Of a stretch of DNA of 64,000 bases, positions 55,746 through 62,993 are shown in pieces (within the stretch, counting starts at the first letter, position 1; each line of letters opens with the position of its first letter). Location of the stretch: assembly GCF_016583985.1 (NCBI RefSeq), contig NZ_NRSD01000001.1:124001-188000 (forward strand), given 5' to 3'. Below the pieces are notes generated by a model. It was not told the DNA's origin. It ran no database searches and worked only from the letters and a program-made list of their open reading frames with translations. The position numbers and the translations under genes were made by a program. The stretch is from Thiocapsa imhoffii (lineage in GTDB: Bacteria; Pseudomonadota; Gammaproteobacteria; Chromatiales; Chromatiaceae).

Positions 55746-57180
55746 TGAGAACCCACACCAACTGGGTCGACGTTTCTGCCCTGGAAGGTCGTCTAGACAG
55801 CCGCTATGACTCTGCGACAGCCACTGCTTCGCGTGCGCGAGTTAGGAGCTACGGAGCGACCAAAAGACTCGGAAACCTCTGCAAACAGCTCGACTGCGGC
55901 CCGTTTGGATCGGCCCTCACCGAGGACGAGCATGACCGAGCGGGCGATGTCGTTCTAGTCCAGCCCACCGACATCACCTCGCCACTATTCACATCAGCGC
56001 CCGGCTGGCGCATATCTCGCGCGACGCAACAAGCGAAGTCTCTCAAACCGTACCCCGCCTCGACACTATTATTCGCACGAGTCGGGATCTATCCTCACAC
56101 GGGCGTTCTTCCAAGTCACCTTGCGGGCTCGACGATCAGTTCGAAAATAATTGCGGCGGTTGTGAACGAGGAGAAGGTCGATCCCTACTTCCTGCACTCA
56201 TTTCTCCGCAGCCAGCTTGGTCAGACCATTCTTATATCCATGCAGAAGGTCACAGCGCAGCCTACGCTTGGCACATCAGACCTGGCTCTGCTGGAGGTAC
56301 CTTATCCCGACCCGGTCATCCAGCGCGCCATCGGCAACAAGGTCCGCAAGGCGGAGCGGCTGCGAGAAACGGGAGAACGAGCCCTTCGCCGTGCAGAGTC
56401 CACGATAGATGGATTGAAAGGGACATTCTCACGTTCGAAGCAGCGCACGTCCTGGCTAGACAGCGATGGCCTCCAGTTTGCGCGGTTGGACGCCGAATTC
56501 TACCAACCTCATTTCCTTGCCGCTGATGCGTGGATCGAGTCGCATCCGACGGAGTCACTCGCCAGCCTAATGCTTTCGGGTTCTTATGGTGTTCTTCCCG
56601 ACAGCGCGGACTACGGTCCGGCGACCTGCGCTTCCTTCGGGCCATCGACATTAGGCATCTCTACGTTGAGGAGGAGAACGCCCTTCGAGTTCCACGGTCC
56701 TACGCCGACGCGAAGGGCATTGTGAGGACTGGTGATGTTCTATTGGAGGTGAAAGGGATGATCGCAGGCGGTGCAGTTTGCCCGGAGGAGGCTGATGGCT
56801 ACCTGGTCAATGGCAGTGTCTTCCGCATTCGCCCTAAGCCGGAGATCGACCCGCACTTTCTAGCAGCGGTGCTTGTTGGACCAATCGGCGCTGTGCAAAA
56901 GAAGCGCGCTGCTTCCAACAGCGTTATTAGCTACGTCAGTCTCGACTTCGTGCGGGCACTGCAAATTCCTCGCTTCGGTGAAGAGACAGAAACTGGCATC
57001 GGCAACGACGTGCGTCGCTTTGATGCGAACCGACGGGAATCTCGCGGTCTGATCAGCGCGGCTCGCGCGGGCGTCGAGTCCCTCATCGACGGCACCCTAG
57101 ACGAACCCGCCCTTCTCGCAGAGGGCGAGGCCATCGAGCAGTGGCTCTCGGAAAACCCGAGTCCGCACCCAACGGAGTAG
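55745..57180 (+). pseudogene. Type I restriction specificity subunit-like gene (hsdS), frameshifted
   Basis: The frame from ATG 55745 encodes an S-subunit-like protein with a first target-recognition domain (QLDCGPFGSALTEDE, VLVQPTDITS, TLLFARVGIYPHTGVLPS). A conserved helix follows (GNKVRKAERLRETGERALRR) and then the start of a second half. Near 56616 the homology jumps to another frame (SGDLRFLRAIDIRHLYVEEE) and continues to 57180. A single missing base explains this. Rejoined, the product would be about 478 residues, normal for HsdS. No hsdM or hsdR lies nearby, so even an intact version would be an orphan here. Confidence 0.7.
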
Positions 57181-57182
57181 CC

Positions 57183-57236
57183 ATGACCACACGCGCTACC
57201 ATCGACGACCTTGCCGTGAGCGTCCTGGTAACCTGA
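57183..57236 (+). pseudogene. Possible truncated start of a gene after hsdS
   Basis: An ATG two bases after the hsdS-like stop opens a 17-residue frame (MTTRATIDDLAVSVLVT). It looks like the start of the next operon gene, cut off where the toxin-antitoxin module begins. The evidence is only position and a normal-looking start. Confidence 0.25.
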
Positions 57237-57272
57237 TGATCCATTTCGATCAAGACAATAAGAGTACATACC

Positions 57273-57551
57273 ATGCAAGTCATTCTCGATATACCCGATC
57301 GTTATCTTCTCGATACGACTACAGACGAATTGGCTGCACGCTTCAAGTTATATACCGCGCTGCTGATGTTTCAAATCGGGCAGTTATCCGCAGGCGGTGC
57401 CTGCGAATTTGCCGAGGTCGACCGCTACACCTTTCTGGCGGCCTGTCGGCGGCATCGCATCGATGTCATCGATTATGACGAGGATGAACTGGACGCCGAT
57501 CTCGAGCATTTGAAAGACACGCGGCCTGCTGCTCATGCTGATTATCGCTGA
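57273..57551 (+). CDS. UPF0175 family antitoxin
   Basis: The 92-residue protein has the UPF0175 pattern: an N-terminal strand (MQVILDIPDRYLL), a helical region with LYTALLMFQIGQLSAGGACE, and the recognition segment EVDRYTFLAACRRHRIDVIDYDEDEL. Such proteins are antitoxins paired with PIN-domain toxins. The toxin gene that follows overlaps its end by 17 bases. Base composition is lower in GC than the neighbours, consistent with acquisition. Confidence 0.8.
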   Translation: MQVILDIPDRYLLDTTTDELAARFKLYTALLMFQIGQLSAGGACEFAEVDRYTFLAACRRHRIDVIDYDEDELDADLEHLKDTRPAAHADYR

Positions 57552-58014
57552 CAGTTCCGCCCTGGTTGCGCTGGTCGTTTGCGATGCTTTGCATCTGCTT
57601 GAGCAACTTTTTGATGACGTAAGCGTGCCGCAGGCGGTGTTCGACGAAGTGACGGTGGAAGGCAAGCCTGCGGCCGAGACGTTGCGGGGCTATCTTTCCG
57701 ACAAAGTTCGTACCATTGACATAACGGACTTTGTAATTGCTGCCGAGGGACTCGGGCAGGGAGAGCTCGAGGCCATGGCACTGTATAAACATCTCCATGC
57801 CGATTACCTGCTCGTCGATGATAAACGCGCACGAAAAGTAGCACGTTACAATCAGATCGCAATTACCGGTAGTCAGGGCATCCTTTTGCTCGCCAAACAC
57901 GCAGGAATCATTGAGCGTGTCGCACCATTTATCGCTCGCTTGCACGCTTCGGATATTCGCATCAGCGATCGTCTCACTCAACGAATGCTGGAACTGGCGG
58001 GGGAGAATGGATAA
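57535..58014 (+). CDS. PIN domain toxin (DUF3368-like)
   Basis: The 159-residue protein begins MLIIADSSALVAL with the first PIN acidic residue. Further acidic positions are in VPQAVFDEVT, GQGELEAMALY and ADYLLVDDKRARKVA, giving the metal site of a PIN ribonuclease. ITGSQGILLLAKHAGII is typical of DUF3368. It is probably an RNase toxin neutralised by the overlapping UPF0175 antitoxin. This is the only toxin-antitoxin pair of the island with both genes intact. Confidence 0.82.
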   Translation: MLIIADSSALVALVVCDALHLLEQLFDDVSVPQAVFDEVTVEGKPAAETLRGYLSDKVRTIDITDFVIAAEGLGQGELEAMALYKHLHADYLLVDDKRARKVARYNQIAITGSQGILLLAKHAGIIERVAPFIARLHASDIRISDRLTQRMLELAGENG

Positions 58015-58050
58015 GAACCACCGGCGGCCCGTCTACCGGAGTCATCGACC

Positions 58051-58353
58051 ATGACCACCGCCACCGACGACCTGGGCAAGCTCATCGGCAACACCGGCAG
58101 CCCGACCAACCTGCGCGTGGCCCTGCGCGGCTCCTTCTCCGCCCGCCGCGGCGAGTTCGTGCGCGTGCTCCACAGCGCGCGAGGTCATCGCCGCCGAGGT
58201 GCAATGGTATGCCCAGGAGGTCGTCTCCCAGGGCAAGGCAGCCGAACTCGCCGGGCTGAGCCGGGTGGAGTTCCTCGAGGAGTTGCCCTCCGCCGCGTTC
58301 CCGCCTGCCAGGTCACCCCCGACGAGTTGGCGGGCGAGATCCATGGCCTCTAG
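58051..58353 (+). pseudogene. Second UPF0175-like antitoxin gene with two frameshifts
   Basis: The start (MTTATDDLGKLIG and the ARRGEFVRVLHSA segment) and the end (CQVTPDELAGEIHGL) are in one frame. The middle part, REVIAAEVQWYAQEVVSQGK and AAELAGLSRVEFLEEL, which carries the helix-turn-helix, is in the +1 frame. One extra base near 58178 and one missing base near 58288 explain this. As it stands about 37 codons are read in the wrong frame. No toxin gene follows. Confidence 0.65.
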
Positions 58354-58432
58354 CCGCAGAGTCGTCCCGCAACCTTGCCGCTCCTTAGAGTGAGAATCAT
58401 GCAAGGGTCATCAAGAATGTCAGGAGTCCTCG

Positions 58433-58675
58433 ATGCAAGCCACCATCACCAGCAAAGGTCAGATCACCTTACCCAAGGCCCTGCGTGAGCAGCTGCACCT
58501 GGCCCCCGGGGACCGTGTGGAGCTCATCCTAGAGGAGAACAACGTCCTTCGCTTGGTGCCGCGGACCACGTCGGTGGTGCGCCTGAAGGGGATGCTCCCC
58601 AAGCCGGCGCGCCCGATCTCACTGGAGGAGATGTCTGAGGCCATCGCCCTGGGGGATGCGGGGACAGAGCCGTGA
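58433..58675 (+). CDS. AbrB/MazE-family antitoxin, toxin partner missing
   Basis: The 80-residue protein starts MQATITSKGQITLPKALREQ, the swapped-hairpin AbrB DNA-binding fold, followed by LAPGDRVELILEENNVLRLV and a C-terminal toxin-binding tail. AGGAG at 58422-58426 supports the start. The stop overlaps a GTG (GTGA), where a VapC-type toxin normally starts, but only a few bases later the sequence turns into an IS3-family transposase scrap. The antitoxin is therefore an orphan. Confidence 0.82.
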   Translation: MQATITSKGQITLPKALREQLHLAPGDRVELILEENNVLRLVPRTTSVVRLKGMLPKPARPISLEEMSEAIALGDAGTEP

Positions 58676-58682
58676 CTGGCCC

Positions 58683-58781
58683 CATGATCGGATTGTCGAG
58701 ATGGAGTACCACAGCGACCGGCTCCACTCGTCCCTGGGGTACATCACCCCACAGCAACATTTTTTAGCGGTTGCTGCTTAA
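58683..58781 (+). mobile_element. IS3-family transposase C-terminal remnant
   Basis: The frame ending at TAA 58779-58781 reads EYHSDRLHSSLGYITPQQHF, the conserved end of IS3-type OrfB transposases (Y-N-x-x-R-x-H-S-S-L-G-Y). Only about 30 codons remain and no inverted repeat is evident. Confidence 0.75.
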
Positions 58782-58926
58782 TCCGTGTCCGCTGCGACTT
58801 GACCAGAACACGGACTTCCGGAGGAGGCAAAGCCAGGGCGTGAAGGTTGACGCCGTTTCGGTTGGCCGAACTAGGCTTCTTCGGTACCGTCTATCTAGCG
58901 TCGCGCAGGCCAAGATGGCGCCCGGC

Positions 58927-59192
58927 TCATCGGTAAATCTCGCGCCGATGCCCGATCTCCAACACCAGGACCATACATCGGCCGTCTTCGATGCGACAGA
59001 TCAACCGGTAATCGCCGACGCGGTAACGCCACAGCCCGGCCAAGGGCCCGCTCAATGGCCGACCGAGGTGTCGCGGGTCGGCTTCAGTCTCCAGGCGTTC
59101 GGACAGGAAGCGTCGAATTGGGTGCGTGCCGCCCGGTCCAGCCCGGCGAGGGTGCGGACCGCTCGCGGTGCGACTTCAACGCGCCAGGTCAC
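58927..59192 (-). pseudogene. RelE/ParE-type toxin gene with a frameshift
   Basis: The GTG at 59192 opens [20 protein letters not shown], then runs into an early stop. Shifting by one base at about 59115 restores the family sequence [19 protein letters not shown], then [18 protein letters not shown] and [14 protein letters not shown] to the stop at 58927. One missing base thus kills the toxin, whose original length would be about 88 residues. It overlaps the antitoxin end by 17 bases. Confidence 0.78.
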
Positions 59193-59403
59193 GGTCGAGG
59201 TACGCGTCCAGCTCGTCCAATGTCAACGGCTTGCCCCCGCTCTCGATCTCGCGCAGGGATTCCTCGGCCGCGCGAATGTCCTCCACATCCTCCAGGTACG
59301 CCGCCACCGCTTCACGGAGAAGGTCGGTCTCCGGGCGTCCGGTCAGCGTTGCCAGGGCGTGCAGACGCGCCATCGTGGCCGGGTCAAGGCAAGCGTTGTG
59401 CAT
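59176..59403 (-). CDS. RHH-type antitoxin of the broken relE module
   Basis: The 75-residue protein has a ribbon-helix-helix-like N-terminus (CLDPATMARLHALATLTGRP followed by TDLLREAVAAYLED) and a toxin-binding tail ending LTLDELDAYLDRDLAR. AGGAG lies just upstream of the ATG at 59403. The frame is intact, whereas the toxin it overlaps is not. Confidence 0.75.
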   Translation of the reverse strand: MHNACLDPATMARLHALATLTGRPETDLLREAVAAYLEDVEDIRAAEESLREIESGGKPLTLDELDAYLDRDLAR

Positions 59404-59752
59404 GGCGTGGCTCCTGGTTGATTGACGTGATCTTCACGTCGTGGTCCTCATGCACGGGACCGCGAGGCAGGGAGGCCGGTTGCTCGGCAGGCGCGTCGGT
59501 GCCCGAGTACAGGGTGACGACGTCGCCCTTGTTACCCTGCGCGAGCCCCTCCAATGCGTCGGAGATACGTTGAAGGTGCGGAGCAAGGTCGTTGGCGTCG
59601 AAGTTGATATAGCCGTCGTGGGCATCGCGCTGATTGACGACATGGCCGGTCAAGCGATGGACGGCCGATGTCGGCACGCTGATTGACTCGCCTTCGGTAG
59701 CGACATGGCCTCGCTGATCCGCCAGCCCGATTGACATCCTCGCCGTCGGCAC
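59384..59752 (-). CDS. Hypothetical protein, possibly a remnant
   Basis: A 122-residue frame overlaps the antitoxin start by 20 bases. It contains HLTGHVVNQRDAHDGYINFD-like sequence (as VHRLTGHVVNQRDAHDGYIN) and a polar C-terminus. I do not recognise a family. Composition looks coding (few Arg/Ser runs, balanced acidic residues), but the overlap with the antitoxin's ribosome-binding site suggests its 3' end is not original. Confidence 0.3.
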   Translation of the reverse strand: MPTARMSIGLADQRGHVATEGESISVPTSAVHRLTGHVVNQRDAHDGYINFDANDLAPHLQRISDALEGLAQGNKGDVVTLYSGTDAPAEQPASLPRGPVHEDHDVKITSINQEPRHAQRLP

Positions 59753-59797
59753 TGGTCGGCGCGACCAGCTTGCGGTCTCGGTGCCACACTTTTCCTG

Positions 59798-59930
59798 GGT
59801 CCTTTCAGGGTCTTTTTAGGACCAGAAATACCCGCTGAGGACAGGATAGGACACGGGGACTAAAAAAACGATAAATCCTTTAAAATCTGCATCCATGAAA
59901 GGACCTTTGGGTCTCTCCGGGGCCTTTCAG
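59798..59930. repeat. Inverted and direct repeats next to the distal att site
   Basis: GGTCCTTTCA at 59798-59807 and its exact inverse TGAAAGGACC at 59896-59905 flank an AT-rich stretch. A near copy, GGCCTTTCAGG, lies at about 59921-59931, next to the att copy. Such short repeats beside an att core could be recombinase arm sites or operators. Confidence 0.4.
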
Positions 59931-59945
59931 GCCGGGCGGAACAGA

Positions 59946-59985
59946 GACTGAAAATCCTCGTGTCGGTGGTTCGATTCCGCCCCTG
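59946..59985 (+). repeat. Distal attachment-site copy (att copy 2)
   Basis: This is an exact 40-base copy of the tRNA-Phe 3' half (55060-55099) in direct orientation. The 5' half of the tRNA is absent, so it is not a tRNA gene. The following bases (GAGCATCAAAAAAA) resemble the downstream flank of the tRNA (GCACCATCAAAAC), so similarity extends weakly beyond the core. Confidence 0.88.
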
Positions 59986-60139
59986 TGAGCATCAAAAAAA
60001 GCAGTTACACTAGCATCAACACGTCTCATTTCGGATCAAATCGCCGCTTTCGTGCCCCTTAATGGCTCCTCGATCGGTGCGGTTCGGATCCAAGATGCAA
60101 AGTTGAACGACCGCAACAACTCAACCCAACAACATCAGA

Positions 60140-60208
60140 CATACAGCCATACAGCCATACAGCCATACAGCCATACAGCCATACAGCCATACAGCCATAC
60201 AGCCATAC
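60140..60208 (+). repeat. 8-bp tandem repeat (CATACAGC)n
   Basis: Eight perfect copies of CATACAGC (60140-60203) are followed by a partial copy (CATAC). The unit length is not a multiple of three. It lies 64 bases upstream of the DUF262 start codon, where a promoter or leader should be. Perfect short repeats of this kind change length by slipped-strand mispairing. Confidence 0.93.
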
Positions 60209-60271
60209 CATCCCCTCTTCAAACAGCGCAAAATGGAGTGATCGCTGACTGAGCGGCTCCGAGGAGCTGGT

Positions 60272-62218
60272 ATGAAGATTTCCACCATCCTTGACCATAT
60301 CGACAGTGGCCACATGGCCTTGCCTGAGTTTCAACGCGGCTACGTTTGGAATCGCGACCAGGTTCGCGGGCTGTTCGACTCGCTCTACCGTCGTCACCCG
60401 GTTGGTGGGCTGCTGGTCTGGGCAACAGAGTCCAAGACCGCCGCGCATCGTGGCGATGGACCGTTGGCTGCCGGCGTGGTGAAGCTTCTGCTCGATGGTC
60501 AGCAGCGAATGACCTCGCTTTACGGCGTGGTGCGCGGCAAGCCGCCCAAATTCTTCGATGGCAACGCCCAGACCTTCACAGGCTTGCGGTTCCATCTGGA
60601 GAACGAGACCTTCGCCTTTTATCAGCCCGTGAAGATGCAGGACGATCCGCTCTGGATCGACGTGACCGAGTTGATGCAGAAAGGAACGGCCGGGCTGGGG
60701 CAGTTCATGGTCCGTTTGAACGCGCAGCCGGAGTTGGCGGCTAAGTTTGGTGATTATGTGGGGCGGCTGACTCGTCTGGTCAGTGTGACCGACATCGACC
60801 TGCATGCCGAGGAGGTGACCGGCGCCGACAAGTCACTCGACGTGGTGGTCGACATCTTCAATCGCGTCAACAGCGGCGGTACCAAACTCTCCAAGGGCGA
60901 CCTAGCCCTGGCCAAGATCTGCGCCGACTGGCCCGAGGCGCGCGACACCATGAAGGCGAAGCTGAGTGAATGGGCAAAGTCCGATTATCGTTTCAGCCTC
61001 GACTGGCTTCTCCGCTCGGTCAACACGGTCCTCACGGGTGAAGCCAAGTTCCAATATCTGCATGAAAAGACGGCGGCAGAGGTCCAGGACGGTCTGAAGC
61101 GCGCGATCAAGCATATCGATACCAGCTTGAACTTGATCAGCGGGCGGCTGGGACTGGATCACGACCAAGTTTTTTTCGGTCGCTTCGGCGTGCCGGTCAT
61201 GGTGCGCTACCTGGATCGACGCAGTGGGTCGATGGATGAGATCGAGCGCGACAAGCTGTTGTTCTGGTTCGTGCAAGCGGGCATGTGGGGGCGTTTTTCG
61301 GGCTCGACTGAATCCTTCATCGACCAGGATCTGGCGGCGTTGGAAGGCACGGATGGCGGTTTGGACAAGCTCTTGGAGCAATTGCGACTGTGGCACGGCG
61401 GGCTGCGCGTCGAGCCGGGCCATTTCACCGGCTGGAGCCTTGGGGCACGCTTCTATCCCGTGCTTTATTTGCTCACCCGGATGGGTCTCGCCCGCGACTG
61501 GGGCACCGGGCTGCCGCTCAAGTCGAGCTTGCTCGGCAAGATGAGCCGATTGGAGGTTCACCACATTTTTCCGAAGGCGCAGCTCTATAAGCGTGACTTC
61601 AAACGTCCGGAGGTCAATGCGCTGGGCAATTTCTGCTTCCTGACCAAGGACACCAACCTCGATATCCGTGACCAGCTGCCGGAGGTCTACTTCCCCGCAG
61701 TCGAGCAGGCGCACCCCGGCGCGCTGGCGTCGCAGTGGATTCCGGATGATCCCGAGTTGTGGAAGATCGCGAATTTCCGAGACTTCCTCGAAGCACGCAA
61801 GGCGCTGCTCGCCGCCGAGGTCAACCAGCGGATGGAAGAGCTACTGCACGGTGACACCGGCTGGTTGTCCGGTTCTTCGGTCATGGCATCCAAGCCCTCC
61901 AAGGTGCTTGGTGGGATTACCAGTGAGGAAGAAGAGACTCGACTCAATGAATTGAACAACTGGATGGAAACAATGGGACTACCGCGCGGCATGCTGCCCT
62001 ATGACTTCGCGGACCCTGATACCGGAGAGCAGAAAGCCGTGCTCGATCTTGCCTGGCCGAGCGGCATTCAGGAAGAGCTGAGCCAGCCGGTCGCCTTGCT
62101 TCTTAATGAAACCGCCGACACCATCGCGATTGCGAGCCAAGCGGGTTTTCGTTGCTTTACCTGTATCACAGAGTTTCAGCGCTATGTGCACTCCGAGATA
62201 CTGGCCGAGGGAACCTGA
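60272..62218 (+). CDS. DUF262/HNH single-chain GmrSD-like nuclease
   Basis: The 648-residue protein has the DUF262 (GmrS/ParB-like) N-terminal domain with LPEFQRGYVWNRDQVRGLFD near residue 17 and the nucleotide-binding motif LLLDGQQRMTSLYG (D75-GQQR). IFNRVNSGGTKLSKGDLALA follows near residue 196. A GmrD-type HNH region has LEVHHIFPKAQLYKRDF (H430-H431) and NALGNFCFLTKDTN. About 130 further residues, unlike known motifs, complete the C-terminus. Such proteins restrict modified or unmodified phage DNA using NTP hydrolysis. GAGGAG just upstream supports the ATG at 60272. Expression may vary with the 8-bp repeat upstream. Confidence 0.85.
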   Translation: MKISTILDHIDSGHMALPEFQRGYVWNRDQVRGLFDSLYRRHPVGGLLVWATESKTAAHRGDGPLAAGVVKLLLDGQQRMTSLYGVVRGKPPKFFDGNAQTFTGLRFHLENETFAFYQPVKMQDDPLWIDVTELMQKGTAGLGQFMVRLNAQPELAAKFGDYVGRLTRLVSVTDIDLHAEEVTGADKSLDVVVDIFNRVNSGGTKLSKGDLALAKICADWPEARDTMKAKLSEWAKSDYRFSLDWLLRSVNTVLTGEAKFQYLHEKTAAEVQDGLKRAIKHIDTSLNLISGRLGLDHDQVFFGRFGVPVMVRYLDRRSGSMDEIERDKLLFWFVQAGMWGRFSGSTESFIDQDLAALEGTDGGLDKLLEQLRLWHGGLRVEPGHFTGWSLGARFYPVLYLLTRMGLARDWGTGLPLKSSLLGKMSRLEVHHIFPKAQLYKRDFKRPEVNALGNFCFLTKDTNLDIRDQLPEVYFPAVEQAHPGALASQWIPDDPELWKIANFRDFLEARKALLAAEVNQRMEELLHGDTGWLSGSSVMASKPSKVLGGITSEEEETRLNELNNWMETMGLPRGMLPYDFADPDTGEQKAVLDLAWPSGIQEELSQPVALLLNETADTIAIASQAGFRCFTCITEFQRYVHSEILAEGT

Positions 62219-62264
62219 GAGTCTGTATAGAACGTAAGCATGGCAAGCCAGTACCAACACCATC

Positions 62265-62371
62265 AGTTCTTCCGGCGGGTGCCGATTGCCCTGCTGGCAA
62301 TGTGCCCAGCATTGGGCATGGCTTACCTCCGGTCGCCCGGCGGCGAAGCGTTCGTAAGCGATATACCCATT
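62265..62371 (-). mobile_element. IS66-family transposase fragment
   Basis: On the minus strand the frame reads GYIAYERFAAGRPEVSHAQC and WAHCQQ, the conserved region around the DDE catalytic core of IS66 TnpC (H-x-x-C-W-A-H). Only about 30-35 codons are recognisable before the homology is lost. Confidence 0.6.
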
Positions 62372-62457
62372 CCAGCACCGCCTGCGCCCGCTTGATGGAG
62401 TCGCCTTAGCTGACGCCGAAGACCAGATCGAGGCGGTGGGTGTCGGAGGCGGTGACT
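62372..62457 (-). pseudogene. Mechanosensitive channel (MscS-type) gene fragment
   Basis: The minus strand reads VVTASDTHRLDLVFGVS, a stop codon, then GDSIKRAQAVLE. This matches the cytoplasmic beta-domain region of MscS proteins (R-x-D-L-x-x-G-V-S-Y-x-D), with the usual Tyr codon changed to TAA. It joins the IS66 fragment directly. Confidence 0.45.
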
Positions 62458-62993
62458 ACTGTCGTCACGCTATCAAGACAATTGAGTTGGAGCCTCGTTC
62501 TTGCCCCTGACGATGGCACCGAGCCGTTAGCCCCTGAAGCCGCCCCGGTGGCCTCTGAGCCAACGATAGCGGTGGGTGAAGCGCCCCGGACAGTTGTCGA
62601 TGTGAAGCTCCAGGTGGATTCACGAACGTCTGCACGCGGGCAAGGCGATCGGCTGAGGTCTAAAGCGCGTCCAAAGCGAGATGCTCACTTTCGAGTGAGT
62701 TCGACGTTTGGTGCATTCACAGCCCTTAGCGGGGACGCGATTTTGAATGATATTTTTTAATATCTTCTCCTGCTTGAGACGGTGGCTACCACGCCATGCG
62801 CTGATCCCAGTCCCCAAGTGGCTCGACGTTGGATTCGGGCTGTTGGAGAAGGGTCGTTTCGCGAGCGTGGCCTGATGCAGGGCTACCCTGCGTCAGTAAT
62901 GGCGGATGGCGTATCCGGTTCGCTGAGAGTTGCAGGCGGGCCTGTGAGCGACGGTTAGCGAATCAACGGTGTATGCCTGAAAACATCGTCCTT
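62458..62993. other. Non-coding or degraded stretch
   Basis: About 540 bases between the MscS scrap and the darG-like gene hold only frames without family features, such as a 106-residue plus-strand frame rich in Ser/Thr/Arg. An AT-rich patch lies at 62740-62770. It is probably debris of mobile elements. Confidence 0.4.

Noticed and set aside
59946..59990. Second tRNA-Phe gene
   Set aside because: Only the 3' half is present; the acceptor 5' strand and D arm are missing.
60140..60208. CRISPR array
   Set aside because: The units are 8 bp, contiguous and without spacers, so this is a simple tandem repeat.
60052..60252. 66-residue frame across the CATACAGC repeat (HTAIQPYS repeats)
   Set aside because: The peptide repeat is a by-product of the 8-bp DNA repeat; there is no ribosome-binding site and no family match.
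62440..62760. 106-residue open frame in the debris after the DUF262 gene
   Set aside because: It has no recognisable domain and crosses the MscS fragment on the other strand.
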